NCBI RefSeq assembly: GCF_045055315.1
Contig: NZ_CP173677.1
Span: 2,108,001 to 2,172,000 of the forward strand
DNA from: Brachymonas wangyanguii
Lineage (GTDB): Bacteria; Pseudomonadota; Gammaproteobacteria; Burkholderiales; Burkholderiaceae_C
Length of the DNA: 64,000 nucleotides
Direction of reading: 5' to 3'
The position numbers were made by a program, and so were the translations under genes. The notes beneath the pieces were generated by a model. It was given only the letters and a program-made list of their open reading frames with translations. It ran no database searches and was not told the origin of the DNA. Below are positions 17,549 through 30,087 of this stretch, one piece after another (positions within the stretch are counted from its first letter, which is position 1; each line of letters starts with the position of its first letter).

Positions 17549-18454
17549 ATGTCCATCCTGATTTCCGGTTCCGTCGCCATCGACATCATCCTGGAGTTTG
17601 GCGGCCGTTTTGCCGACCATATCCTGCCCGAGCAGATCGACAAGCTCAGCGTGTCCTTTCTGGCACCGCAGATGCGCAGCGATTACGGCGGCTGCGCCGG
17701 CAATATTGCCTATGCGCTGAAGCAGCTCGGCGGCACGCCGCTGCCGCTGGCTTCGGTCGGCCGCGACGGTGGCCATTACCTGGATCGCCTGCGCCAGCTC
17801 GGCATCAGCACTGAGCACGTCGCCGTACTGGAGGACTGCTACACCGCGCAGTGCACCATCATGACCGACCAGCAGCAAAACCAGATCACGGCCTTCCACC
17901 CCGGCGCCATGTCGCATGCCCATCTGAACCCGGTGCCGGCCGATACGCCGATCACGCTGGCCATCGTCTCGCCCAACGGCAAGGAAGCGATGCAACAGCA
18001 TGCACAGCAGCTGCATGCCGCCGGCATTCCCTTTGTCTTCGATCCGGGCCAGGGCCTGCCACTGTTCAATGGCGAGGAGCTGCAGCAACTCGTTGATCTG
18101 GCGACGTGGGTTACTGTGAACGACTACGAGGCGCACCTGCTGTGCGAACGCCTGGGCTATGACCGCGCAGCCCTGTCACGCCAGCTGCGTGGCCTGGTGG
18201 TGACGCTGGGCGAACAAGGTTGTGAAGTGTGGGTCGATGGTGCCTGCCGCGAAGTGGCGGCGGTGACGCCGGCTGCCGTGGTCGATCCGACCGGCTGTGG
18301 CGATGCCTGGCGTGGTGCCCTGCTGTACGGGCTGGAACAGGGCTGGGATCTGGTGCGCTGCGCGAAGCTGGGCAACTACCTGGGCGCGCTCAAGATCGCG
18401 CACCGTGGCCCGCAGAACTACCAGGTCGATCCGCAGGTAGTGGCAGGCTACTGA
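17549..18454 (+). CDS. PfkB-family carbohydrate/nucleoside kinase (adenosine kinase-like)
   Basis: The 301-residue product is a ribokinase-fold kinase. The N-terminal GGCAGNIAYALKQLGG (PfkB signature 1, around residues 48-63) binds substrate. The C-terminal DPTGCGDAWRGALLYGL (signature 2, around 248-264) holds the catalytic Asp of the anion hole. Within the superfamily it looks most like adenosine/cytosolic sugar kinases found at this locus in Burkholderiales; the physiological substrate is unknown. It is convergent with the histone-like gene, with a 7-base gap. Confidence 0.88.
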   Translation: MSILISGSVAIDIILEFGGRFADHILPEQIDKLSVSFLAPQMRSDYGGCAGNIAYALKQLGGTPLPLASVGRDGGHYLDRLRQLGISTEHVAVLEDCYTAQCTIMTDQQQNQITAFHPGAMSHAHLNPVPADTPITLAIVSPNGKEAMQQHAQQLHAAGIPFVFDPGQGLPLFNGEELQQLVDLATWVTVNDYEAHLLCERLGYDRAALSRQLRGLVVTLGEQGCEVWVDGACREVAAVTPAAVVDPTGCGDAWRGALLYGLEQGWDLVRCAKLGNYLGALKIAHRGPQNYQVDPQVVAGY

Positions 18455-18461
18455 GCCGGCT

Positions 18462-18926
18462 TCAGGGCTTGGGACCGGTCGGGAACGGCCAGGTACCCAG
18501 CGGGCTGATGCGGGTGCGTGCCACGGGCGCGGCACCACCGCTGGCGGCAGCGGTCTGGCCATTGAGACGGCTGGAGGCAGTGGTGCTGGTGGCGGATTTG
18601 GCGCTGCTGGCGCGCTTGCGCGTGGCCGTGGCGGGCCTGGTGGCAACCGCCGTGTCAGATTCGGCTGCCGGCTTGGCGGCCGTCTTGCGGGTGGTGCTTG
18701 CCTTGGTGGCCGACGTTTTTGCCGCCGTAGTCTTGGCAGTCGTCGTGCGCGCACGGCTGGCCGGTGCCTTGGCGGCGGCCGGCTGGCTCACCGGAGCCTC
18801 GATGCTGGCTGCCTCGGTCACGACCGCAGCAACAGCCGCCGGCTTCGCAGCCGGCTTCTTGCGCGGTGCGGCAGGGGCGGAAGACGTTGCAGTTGCGGAT
18901 GCGGCCGGTTTCTTGGCGCTAGCCAT
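18462..18926 (-). CDS. Histone H1-like Ala/Lys-rich protein
   Basis: The 154-residue product is almost wholly low-complexity: Ala, Lys, Thr, Pro and Arg with repeated KKPAAKPA, TAAKTSATK and TRKTAAKPA units. It ends in a non-repetitive tail RISPLGTWPFPTGPKP. Such eukaryotic-H1-tail-like proteins bind DNA non-specifically and are common nucleoid-associated proteins in betaproteobacteria. No fold other than disorder is expected. The conserved tail suggests a defined interaction. The start has a GGAGAG ribosome-binding site. It probably has its own promoter. Confidence 0.8.
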   Translation of the reverse strand: MASAKKPAASATATSSAPAAPRKKPAAKPAAVAAVVTEAASIEAPVSQPAAAKAPASRARTTTAKTTAAKTSATKASTTRKTAAKPAAESDTAVATRPATATRKRASSAKSATSTTASSRLNGQTAAASGGAAPVARTRISPLGTWPFPTGPKP

Positions 18927-19062
18927 GGGGACTCTCCTGAGCAGCAGGGTTTAATTTTGTATTATGGAACCAAGTGCTGTCAGATGCAATAGTTTCAAGC
19001 AGTTCCCCTGCTGCCAGCGCCGAAATTGCAGTGTGGTGACCACAGCCGCCATAGGATACATC

Positions 19063-19662
19063 TCAGGTCGCGCAGCCCTGGCCGAGCACGCCCGGCGGGA
19101 ACATCGCCTCGGGCCAGCCGCTCAGGCGCGCCAGCAGCGGCCAGTCAAAGCCGGCACCGGGATCGCACTTGCGCCCGGGCGCGATGTGCTCATGGCCCGC
19201 CACGTGCGCCAGCGGATACTGTTGGCGGATCGCCTGCGCCAGCTCGGCCAGCGCCACGTATTGCGGCAGTTCAAAGCGCTCGCCCTCCAGCCCCTCGAGT
19301 TCGATGCCGATGGAGTCGTCGTTGCAGTTGTCACGGCCGCGCCAGCTGGACGCGCCCGCATGCCAGGCACGGTCATCGCAACTGACAAACTGCCAGATGC
19401 TGCCATCGCGGCGGATCAGGAAATGGGCGGATACCTCCAGGCTGCGGATCTGCTGGAAATACGGGTGCGCGTCCCAGTCCAGCGTGTTGGCAAACAGCTG
19501 CAGGATTTCCGGGCCACCGTACTGACCTGGCGGCAAGCTGATGGAATGCACCACCATCAGGTCGATCTGCGCGTCAGTCGGCCGGGGACCAAAATTGGGC
19601 GACGGCTGCTGCTGTGCCAGACGGCACCAGCCGTTCTGCCACAGGGGCGCGGTGGCCATCAT
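19063..19662 (-). CDS. ampD: 1,6-anhydro-MurNAc amidase AmpD
   Basis: AmpD cleaves the stem peptide from cytosolic anhydro-muropeptides, feeding murein recycling (with Mpl in this window) and keeping ampC-type induction low. The zinc-amidase fold shows VVHSISLPPGQYG (first His ligand), WHAGASSW (His), and HEHIAPGRKCDPGAGFDW (His/Asp and the catalytic Lys region). The start at 19662 (199 residues) overlaps the stop of the PP0621-like gene as ATGA; the open frame extends upstream but that part is a shadow of that gene. Confidence 0.93.
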   Translation of the reverse strand: MMATAPLWQNGWCRLAQQQPSPNFGPRPTDAQIDLMVVHSISLPPGQYGGPEILQLFANTLDWDAHPYFQQIRSLEVSAHFLIRRDGSIWQFVSCDDRAWHAGASSWRGRDNCNDDSIGIELEGLEGERFELPQYVALAELAQAIRQQYPLAHVAGHEHIAPGRKCDPGAGFDWPLLARLSGWPEAMFPPGVLGQGCAT

Positions 19663-19907
19663 GCGCGATCCCTGCTGGCGGCCTGCTGTGCCAGCGTGGC
19701 ATGTTCCTGGCCACAGTACCACTGGCCGGACTGCTGCAGCGCGTCCTGGCGCGCCAGATGCACGCCGCAATGGGCGCAGCGCACCATGGCCTGGGGCACG
19801 CGCGGTGCCTGCTGTTGCGCCTGGGCCTCGCGGATATCCTGCTTGCGGTTTTGGCGCCAGACCCAGAACACCACGCCAATGACGAGAAGAACGACCAGAT
19901 ATTTCAT
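19659..19907 (-). CDS. PP0621-family small membrane protein
   Basis: The 82-residue product has one N-terminal hydrophobic helix (MKYLVVLLVIGVVFWVW). A short basic/Gln-rich linker follows, then a small metal-site-like region CAHCGVHLARQ…WYCGQEH with a CxxC and a later CxxxH. This is the layout of the PP0621 family, found between ypjD and ampD in many proteobacteria. Function unknown. The start is at 19907, and its stop overlaps the ampD start. Confidence 0.85.
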   Translation of the reverse strand: MKYLVVLLVIGVVFWVWRQNRKQDIREAQAQQQAPRVPQAMVRCAHCGVHLARQDALQQSGQWYCGQEHATLAQQAASRDRA

Positions 19908-19944
19908 GATGGAGCGATTGTCGCAGGACTGCGTGACAAGCCGG

Positions 19945-20775
19945 TCAGACGAGGCGGCGCAGCAGTACCTCGAGCACGAAGTGGTAGCCGACATAGCTCA
20001 GCAGCAGCAAGCCGGCGCCGGCGTAGACCATGCGCACGGCACGGCGGCCGCGCCAGCCCAGTTGCCAGCGCCCCCACAGCAGGGCGGCAAACACCAGCCA
20101 GGACAGCAGCGAGAAGATCGTCTTGTGACTCCAGCGCCAGCCGCCGGTCAGGCCATAGAGCTGCTCGCCAAACAGCCAGCCTTGCAGGATGGTGATGGTC
20201 AGCAGGATGAATCCCAGCGTGACAAAGCGGAAGGTCAATCGCTCCAGCGTCAGCAGCGGCAGCATGGTCGGGGCGGTGGCGCTGTCTTCCTGCAGCAGCG
20301 CCGGGCCGTCGCGCATGCGCAGCTCGGCGCGCGACATCAGCCAGGCGTGCAGCACGGCCACGGCAAACAGACCGTAGGAGGCCACGCCCAGCGCCAGGTG
20401 CAGCGGCAGCCATTCGGACGCCGGCGAGGGCAGCTGCGGGCCAGGGAACAACCAGGCCAGCAGCACGGTGGCGGCGCCGATCAGGGCCAGCCGCCAGCGC
20501 AGCTGCTGCAGCGCGTAGTTGCGGCTTTCGATGGCATAGGCCAGCAGCGCGAGCAGCGCCGTCATGGACAAGGCCGGGCCAAATCCGAAACGCAGCGGGT
20601 GTGTCAGGCCGAGGGCAATCACCAGCATGTGCAACAGCGCCGCCACGGCCAGCAGCACGCTGCCGCCACGGCCGAGACGCTGGCGCGCATGGCTGACACC
20701 CGCCGCTGCCACATAGGCCAGCACACTGGCAAGCGACAGCAAGGGGACGGCGGACTGGGCACTGGCTACAATCAT
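19945..20775 (-). CDS. YpjD/CcsA-like cytochrome c assembly family membrane protein
   Basis: The 276-residue polytopic protein has about eight hydrophobic segments. The segment SYGLFAVAVLHAWLMSRAE and the C-terminal GLTGGWRWSHKTIFSLLSW (Trp/His-rich, as in the WWD-type haem-handling family) place it in the CcsA/CcmC superfamily. The subgroup YpjD (E. coli inner membrane protein) is the likely orthologue because of linkage to ffh. The start ATG at 20775 is divergent from ffh, with a short shared promoter region of about 110 bases. Confidence 0.85.
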   Translation of the reverse strand: MIVASAQSAVPLLSLASVLAYVAAAGVSHARQRLGRGGSVLLAVAALLHMLVIALGLTHPLRFGFGPALSMTALLALLAYAIESRNYALQQLRWRLALIGAATVLLAWLFPGPQLPSPASEWLPLHLALGVASYGLFAVAVLHAWLMSRAELRMRDGPALLQEDSATAPTMLPLLTLERLTFRFVTLGFILLTITILQGWLFGEQLYGLTGGWRWSHKTIFSLLSWLVFAALLWGRWQLGWRGRRAVRMVYAGAGLLLLSYVGYHFVLEVLLRRLV

Positions 20776-20884
20776 GGCTAAAGTGTATCCTTTCCGCTGA
20801 ACCACATGTGTGCAGGCGGATGTTTTCTGCATGCGCCCTTGCTGCGCCTGCCTGTCTCCCCTTTCTGAAAGCGAAAGCGCCGCC

Positions 20885-22318
20885 ATGGCCTCTGCCCTTA
20901 CCGACAAACTCTCGCGCCTCGTCAAGAACCTGAGCGGCCAGGCGCGCATCACCGAAAGCAACGTCTCCGACATGCTGCGCGAAGTGCGCATGGCCCTGCT
21001 GGAGGCCGACGTGGCGCTGCCGGTGGTGAAGGACTTCATCGCCCGCGTCAAGGACAAGGCCATGGGCCAGGAGGTGCTGGGCTCGCTGAAGCCGGGCCAG
21101 GCGCTGGTCGGCATCGTCAACCGCGAGCTGGCCGCCACCATGGGTGAAGGCATCAGTGACCTGAACCTGTCGGTGCAGCCGCCGGCGGTGATCCTGATGG
21201 CCGGCCTGCAGGGTGCGGGCAAGACCACCACCACCGCCAAGCTGGCCAAGCACCTGATCGAGAAGCGCAAGAAGAAGGTGCTGACGGTATCGGGTGACGT
21301 CTACCGCCCAGCCGCCATCGAACAGCTCAAGACGGTGACGCAGCAGGTCGGTGCCGAGTGGTTCCCGAGTGCGCCGGACCAGAAGCCGGTAGACATCGCG
21401 CGTGCCGCACTCGATTACGCGCGCAAGCACTATATCGATGTGCTGCTGGTCGATACGGCCGGCCGCCTGGCGATCGACGAAGCGATGATGGCCGAGATCA
21501 AGGCGCTGCACGAGGCGATCAACCCGGTGGAAACGCTGCTGGTGGTAGACGCGATGCAGGGTCAGGACGCGGCCAACACGGCGCGTGCCTTCAAGGAAGT
21601 GTTGCCGCTGACCGGTGTGGTGCTGACCAAGCTCGACGGTGATGCGCGTGGTGGCGCGGCGCTGTCGGTGCGCCAGATTGCCCAGGCACCGATCAAGTTT
21701 GCCGGCGTCAGCGAGAAGATGGACGGTCTGGAGCAGTTCGATGCCGAACGCCACGCCGGCCGCATCCTGGGCATGGGCGACATCGTGGCGCTGGTCGAGC
21801 AGGTCACATCCGGCGTCGACATGGAAGCGGCACAGAAGCTCGCCGCCAAGGTCAAGAAGGGTGACAACTTCGACCTGAACGACTTCCTGGGCCAGCTGCA
21901 GCAGATGAAGCAGATGGGCGGCCTGTCCAGCCTGATGGAAAAGCTGCCGACGCAGCTCACCGCCAAGGCAACGCAGACCGACATGGATCGCGCCGAGAAG
22001 GACATCAAGCGCAAGGAAGGCATCATCTGCAGCATGACGGCGCAGGAGCGCAGCAAGCCCGAGCTGATCAAGGCGACGCGCAAGCGCCGCATTGCCGCCG
22101 GTGCCGGCGTGCAGGTGCAGGATGTGAACCGTCTGCTCAAGGAATTCGAGCAGATGCAGGACATGATGAAGAAGATGAAGGGCGGCGGCCTGATGAAGAT
22201 GATGCGCCGCATGGGCGGCATGAAAGGCCTGGGCGGCATGTTTGGTGGCGGCGGTGGCCTGCCGCCGGGAGGCTTCCCGCCAGGGGGTTTTCCGCCCGGG
22301 GGCGGTCTGCCGCGCTAA
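20885..22318 (+). CDS. ffh: Signal recognition particle protein Ffh
   Basis: Ffh binds 4.5S RNA and signal peptides and targets ribosomes to FtsY. The 477-residue product has the N domain, the SRP GTPase with GLQGAGKTTTTAKLAKHL (G1), DTAGRLAIDE (G3) and TKLDGDARGGAAL (G4), and the Met-rich M domain. The M domain includes RIAAGAGVQVQDVNRLLKEFEQM and a run of MKKMK/MMRRMGGMK. The tail is unusual for its GGFPPGG repeats (final ~25 residues). The start at 20885 (MASALTDKL) is the conserved one; the open frame extends upstream. Confidence 0.96.
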   Translation: MASALTDKLSRLVKNLSGQARITESNVSDMLREVRMALLEADVALPVVKDFIARVKDKAMGQEVLGSLKPGQALVGIVNRELAATMGEGISDLNLSVQPPAVILMAGLQGAGKTTTTAKLAKHLIEKRKKKVLTVSGDVYRPAAIEQLKTVTQQVGAEWFPSAPDQKPVDIARAALDYARKHYIDVLLVDTAGRLAIDEAMMAEIKALHEAINPVETLLVVDAMQGQDAANTARAFKEVLPLTGVVLTKLDGDARGGAALSVRQIAQAPIKFAGVSEKMDGLEQFDAERHAGRILGMGDIVALVEQVTSGVDMEAAQKLAAKVKKGDNFDLNDFLGQLQQMKQMGGLSSLMEKLPTQLTAKATQTDMDRAEKDIKRKEGIICSMTAQERSKPELIKATRKRRIAAGAGVQVQDVNRLLKEFEQMQDMMKKMKGGGLMKMMRRMGGMKGLGGMFGGGGGLPPGGFPPGGFPPGGGLPR

Positions 22319-22340
22319 GCGCCTCTAACCTCCAAAAGCC

Positions 22341-22374
22341 AATGGCTCCGTCAGTGCGGAGCCATTGCTGTTTT
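22341..22374 (+). terminator. Intrinsic terminator after ffh
   Basis: A perfect 10-bp stem (AATGGCTCCG / CGGAGCCATT) with a 6-base loop is followed, after GCTG, by TTTT. It lies 22 bases after the ffh stop. Confidence 0.8.
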
Positions 22375-22416
22375 CAGGGCCTGCTTCTGCTGGCAGGCTG
22401 GTTCCTGTGCCTGCCC

Positions 22417-22587
22417 TTAATTGGGGTCCTTGGCGCGGGTGCGGGCCACGGCCGACAGGATACCCAGACCGAACAGGGTCACGGCACCGATGATGATGTA
22501 CATCTCCGGCACGCCGGCGACAGAGGCACCCCAGGCCAGACCGCCAATGAAGATCAGGAAACCGATCATGTAGAGAACGAAAGACAT
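22417..22587 (-). CDS. Small conserved membrane protein, 56 residues
   Basis: The 56-residue product consists of two hydrophobic helices (MSFVLYMIGFLIFIGGLAWGA and MYIIIGAVTLFGLGILSAVA) joined by a short turn and a basic tail TRAKDPN. The ATG at 22587 has a strong GAGGAGG ribosome-binding site 5 bases away, which settles the start. I know similar short proteins in Burkholderiales genomes but no function for them. It is separated from gltD by a strong terminator, so it is transcribed alone. Confidence 0.75.
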   Translation of the reverse strand: MSFVLYMIGFLIFIGGLAWGASVAGVPEMYIIIGAVTLFGLGILSAVARTRAKDPN

Positions 22588-22699
22588 GGCAACCTCCTCT
22601 TGTGTGTTTGTTGCATGGCCTTCATTCTGGTCGTCGGCATGGCAGTCCGCCATCGGCGCAGCGCTGATCCGCGTGTCGGATCAGGCCGACAGCACCACG

Positions 22700-22737
22700 A
22701 CAAACAGCCCCTGTCTCCTTGCGGAGCAGGGGCTGTC
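22700..22737 (-). terminator. Intrinsic terminator after gltD
   Basis: On the minus strand a stem of 10 bp (ACAGCCCCTG / CAGGGGCTGT) continues into CTCC/GGAG with a 4-base loop and one bulged base, and ends in UUU. It lies 25 bases after the gltD stop and closes the gltBD operon. Confidence 0.85.
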
Positions 22738-22761
22738 TGGGCCGGGGAGATGCCGGATCGA

Positions 22762-24240
22762 TCAGCGCGGCAGTACGCTGGCACCCATCAGGTACTGGTC
22801 CACCGCACGTGCCGCCTGGCGGCCTTCACGGATCGCCCAGACCACCAGCGACTGGCCACGGCGTACGTCACCCGCAGCGAACACGCCGGGCACGCTGGTG
22901 GCGTAGCCGCCCTGCTCGTCGGTCGTGGCGCGTGCGTTGTTGCGCGCATCGGCCTCGACGCCGAAGGACTTGAGCACGGTCGGCACCGGATGGACAAAGC
23001 CCATCGCCAGCAGCACCAGGTCGGCTGCCAGGGTTTCCTCGCTGCCCGGTACTTCGGTAGGCTTGCCGTCCTGCCATTCCAGGCGCACCGTCTTGACCGC
23101 CACCACGCGGCCCTTGTCCTTGCCGGTTCCGGCGACAAATTCCTTGGTGGCGATGGCGAATTCACGCGTACAGCCCTCGTCGTGGCTGGAACTGGTGCGC
23201 AGCTTGAGCGGCCAGTAGGGCCAGGTCAGCGGGCGGTTTTCTTCCTCGGGCGGCTGCGGCAGCAGCTCGAACTGGGTCACGCTGGCGGCGCCGTGGCGGT
23301 TGCTGGTGCCGACACAGTCGCTGCCGGTATCGCCACCGCCAATCACGATCACGTGCTTGCCATCGGCGCGCAGCTGCCTGGCCAGCTTGTCACCAGCATT
23401 GACCTTGTTCTGCTGCGGCAGGAATTCCATGGCGAAGTGCACGCCATCAAGCTGGCGGCCCGGCACCGGCAGGTCGCGGCTCTGCTCGCTGCCGGTGGTC
23501 AGCAGCACGGCATCGAAGTCCTTTTGCAGCTGTTTGGCGCTGATGCTGTCCTTGGCCCAGTTGGTGACCTTGCTGTCGGCCGGCCAGTCGCCCACCAGCA
23601 CGCCGGTGCGGAATTCCACGCCTTCGGCCTGCATCTGCGCGATACGGCGGTCAATATGCGACTTCTCCAGCTTGAAATCGGGGATGCCATAGCGCAGCAG
23701 GCCACCGATGCGGTCGTTCTTCTCGAACACGGTGACGCTGTGGCCGGCACGCGCCAGCTGCTGTGCCGCCGCCATGCCGGCGGGGCCGCCGCCGATCACG
23801 GCAACCTTCTTGCCGGTCTTCTGCGCCGCCACCTGCGGCACCACCCAGCCGTTGTCCCAGCCGCGATCGATGATGGCGTGCTCGATCGACTTGATGCCGA
23901 CCGGGGACTTGTCGATGTTCAACGTGCAGGCGGCCTCGCACGGAGCCGGGCAGATGCGGCCGGTGAAGTCCGGGAAGTTGTTGGTGCTGTGCAGCACTTC
24001 CAGCGCATCCTGCCAGTCCTGCGCATAGACCAGGTTGTTGAAGTCCGGGATGATGTTGTTGACCGGGCAGCCGCTGTTGCAGAACGGCGTGCCGCAGTCC
24101 ATGCAGCGGGCCGCCTGCTGCTTCGCCTGCGCATCATCCAGGCCGATGACGAATTCGCGGTAGTGCTTCAGCCGTTCCTTGACCGGACGGTAGCCCTCTT
24201 CCAGCCGCTCATATTCCATGAATCCAGTGATTTTTCCCAT
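22762..24240 (-). CDS. gltD: Glutamate synthase small subunit (NADPH)
   Basis: GltD oxidises NADPH and passes electrons to GltB for glutamate synthesis from glutamine and 2-oxoglutarate. The 492-residue product has the N-terminal 4Fe-4S cluster region CMDCGTPFCNSGCPVNNIIPDFN and a Cys pair at CPAPCEAACTL. It also has the FAD-binding VAVIGGGPAGMAAAQQLA and the NADPH-binding VIVIGGGDTGSDC. It is located 36 bases downstream of gltB in one operon. Confidence 0.95.
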   Translation of the reverse strand: MGKITGFMEYERLEEGYRPVKERLKHYREFVIGLDDAQAKQQAARCMDCGTPFCNSGCPVNNIIPDFNNLVYAQDWQDALEVLHSTNNFPDFTGRICPAPCEAACTLNIDKSPVGIKSIEHAIIDRGWDNGWVVPQVAAQKTGKKVAVIGGGPAGMAAAQQLARAGHSVTVFEKNDRIGGLLRYGIPDFKLEKSHIDRRIAQMQAEGVEFRTGVLVGDWPADSKVTNWAKDSISAKQLQKDFDAVLLTTGSEQSRDLPVPGRQLDGVHFAMEFLPQQNKVNAGDKLARQLRADGKHVIVIGGGDTGSDCVGTSNRHGAASVTQFELLPQPPEEENRPLTWPYWPLKLRTSSSHDEGCTREFAIATKEFVAGTGKDKGRVVAVKTVRLEWQDGKPTEVPGSEETLAADLVLLAMGFVHPVPTVLKSFGVEADARNNARATTDEQGGYATSVPGVFAAGDVRRGQSLVVWAIREGRQAARAVDQYLMGASVLPR

Positions 24241-24276
24241 GATCGTCTTCCGTTATCTGAGGTAGGTTGCGGGGGC

Positions 24277-29130
<4,854 letters not shown>

Positions 29131-29218
29131 GGTGTGCATCCAGTCCGTGGAAAGAATCAAGCGCAAAAATCATTGCAACGCAGCAAGAATACGGCAAAAA
29201 ATTTCCCCTGAAAAAGAA

Positions 29219-29290
29219 AATAAAAGGGGTCTGACCCTAATTAATTCATGATCAAATTTATAGGAAATTAAATAGGGACAGATTTAAATC
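29219..29290. repeat. REP-like palindromic motifs next to the transposase-like gene
   Basis: This AT-rich intergenic stretch between gltB and the Y1-transposase-like gene contains GGGTC-T-GACCC (29227-29237, 5-bp arms) and TAGGGACAGATTTAAATC (29273-29290), which ends in the 10-bp palindrome GATTTAAATC. Both words (GGGTCTGACCC and AGGGACAGATTT) are, to my knowledge, typical of sequences associated with RAYT/IS200-like transposases in beta- and gammaproteobacteria. The gltB promoter should also lie here. Confidence 0.55.
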
Positions 29291-29308
29291 AAGGACAGGA
29301 AAAGAGTT

Positions 29309-30022
29309 TCAGGCGTCTGCCGCGGGTGCTTCCACTGCCGGCTTGCGCGGACGACCAGGAGATTTTTTTTCCAGCCGGCGGCCGGTCAGCTGTTGCAGCG
29401 CTTGCACAAAGGCTTCCGAGCCCTGTACCCAGCCCTGCCGGGCCGCCTGCTGCAGCTGCTGGCTGCGCTGCTGCACCGCGGCATCGTCAAGCAGCTGGCG
29501 ATACGCCGCCTCGCGTGCAAACGGGGTGTTGCCCAGTGCCCAGACCTGCGGCGGCACGGCGATCTGGCGCTCACTGCGCAGCCCGGCATAGTGGGCACAG
29601 CTGGACCAGGGGTAATCTTCCGGCTGCTGCACCAGGCCGGCCTGCAGCGGCAAGCGATCCAGGCTGGCCATGGCTGCCAGCAGACTGTGCTCCGGATCGA
29701 GCACGGTGCCACGGTAGCGTCCTTCCCACAACGTGCCACTGCGCAGGTGGGCGGCGTTGAAATGGCGCACATGGCCGCGTCCCAGATCCTGCATCATGCG
29801 CGGCAGCGCCTGCGCATCGGGTGGCGTCAGGATCAGCTGGAATTCATCCGGCAGCAGCACCCAGGCATGCAGTCCTACACGATGGCGCGCTGCCGACTCG
29901 CGCACCAGTGCCAGCAGATGCTGGTAATCTGCCTGGGTGATACAGATGGACTGGCGGTTGTTGCCGCGCTGGATGATGTGGTGCGGGTAGCCCGGCACGC
30001 ACAGTCTGGCCAGTCTAGCCAT
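29309..30022 (-). CDS. RAYT-type Y1 transposase homologue lacking catalytic residues
   Basis: The 237-residue product aligns by eye with REP-associated tyrosine transposases: it begins MARLARLCVPGYPHHIIQRGNNRQ and has SGTLWEGRYRG and the YPWSSCAHYAG signature. But the metal-binding HxH of PNHVHLLLTP is here PDEFQLILTP, and the helix normally carrying the catalytic Tyr (RRYVRYFN) reads RGHVRHFN. Both catalytic elements are therefore gone although the frame is intact and ends in a basic KKSPGRPRKP tail with an AT-hook-like GRPRKP. It is unlikely to be an active transposase; a DNA- or RNA-binding role is possible. Its G+C matches its neighbours. Confidence 0.85.
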   Translation of the reverse strand: MARLARLCVPGYPHHIIQRGNNRQSICITQADYQHLLALVRESAARHRVGLHAWVLLPDEFQLILTPPDAQALPRMMQDLGRGHVRHFNAAHLRSGTLWEGRYRGTVLDPEHSLLAAMASLDRLPLQAGLVQQPEDYPWSSCAHYAGLRSERQIAVPPQVWALGNTPFAREAAYRQLLDDAAVQQRSQQLQQAARQGWVQGSEAFVQALQQLTGRRLEKKSPGRPRKPAVEAPAADA

Positions 30023-30087
30023 GTGCGAAACTCCCTGTCGTGAGCGGCTGATGCCGTTTGCGCTGATAGTGTAAGGCCGTCAACCCG

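Noticed and set aside
18462..18926. Whether the Ala/Lys-rich low-complexity gene is only a shadow frame
   Set aside because: Kept as a real gene: Lys codons are used densely, it has a GGAGAG site, a conserved non-repetitive tail, and matches H1-like proteins at this locus.
18964..20781. A 605-codon plus-strand open frame opposite ampD, the PP0621-like gene and ypjD
   Set aside because: The three minus-strand genes have clear family motifs, overlapping starts and ribosome-binding sites; the plus-strand frame is a compositional shadow spanning their gaps.
29309..30022. Active insertion sequence
   Set aside because: HxH and catalytic Tyr are missing, and there are no matched terminal repeats or a target duplication around the gene.
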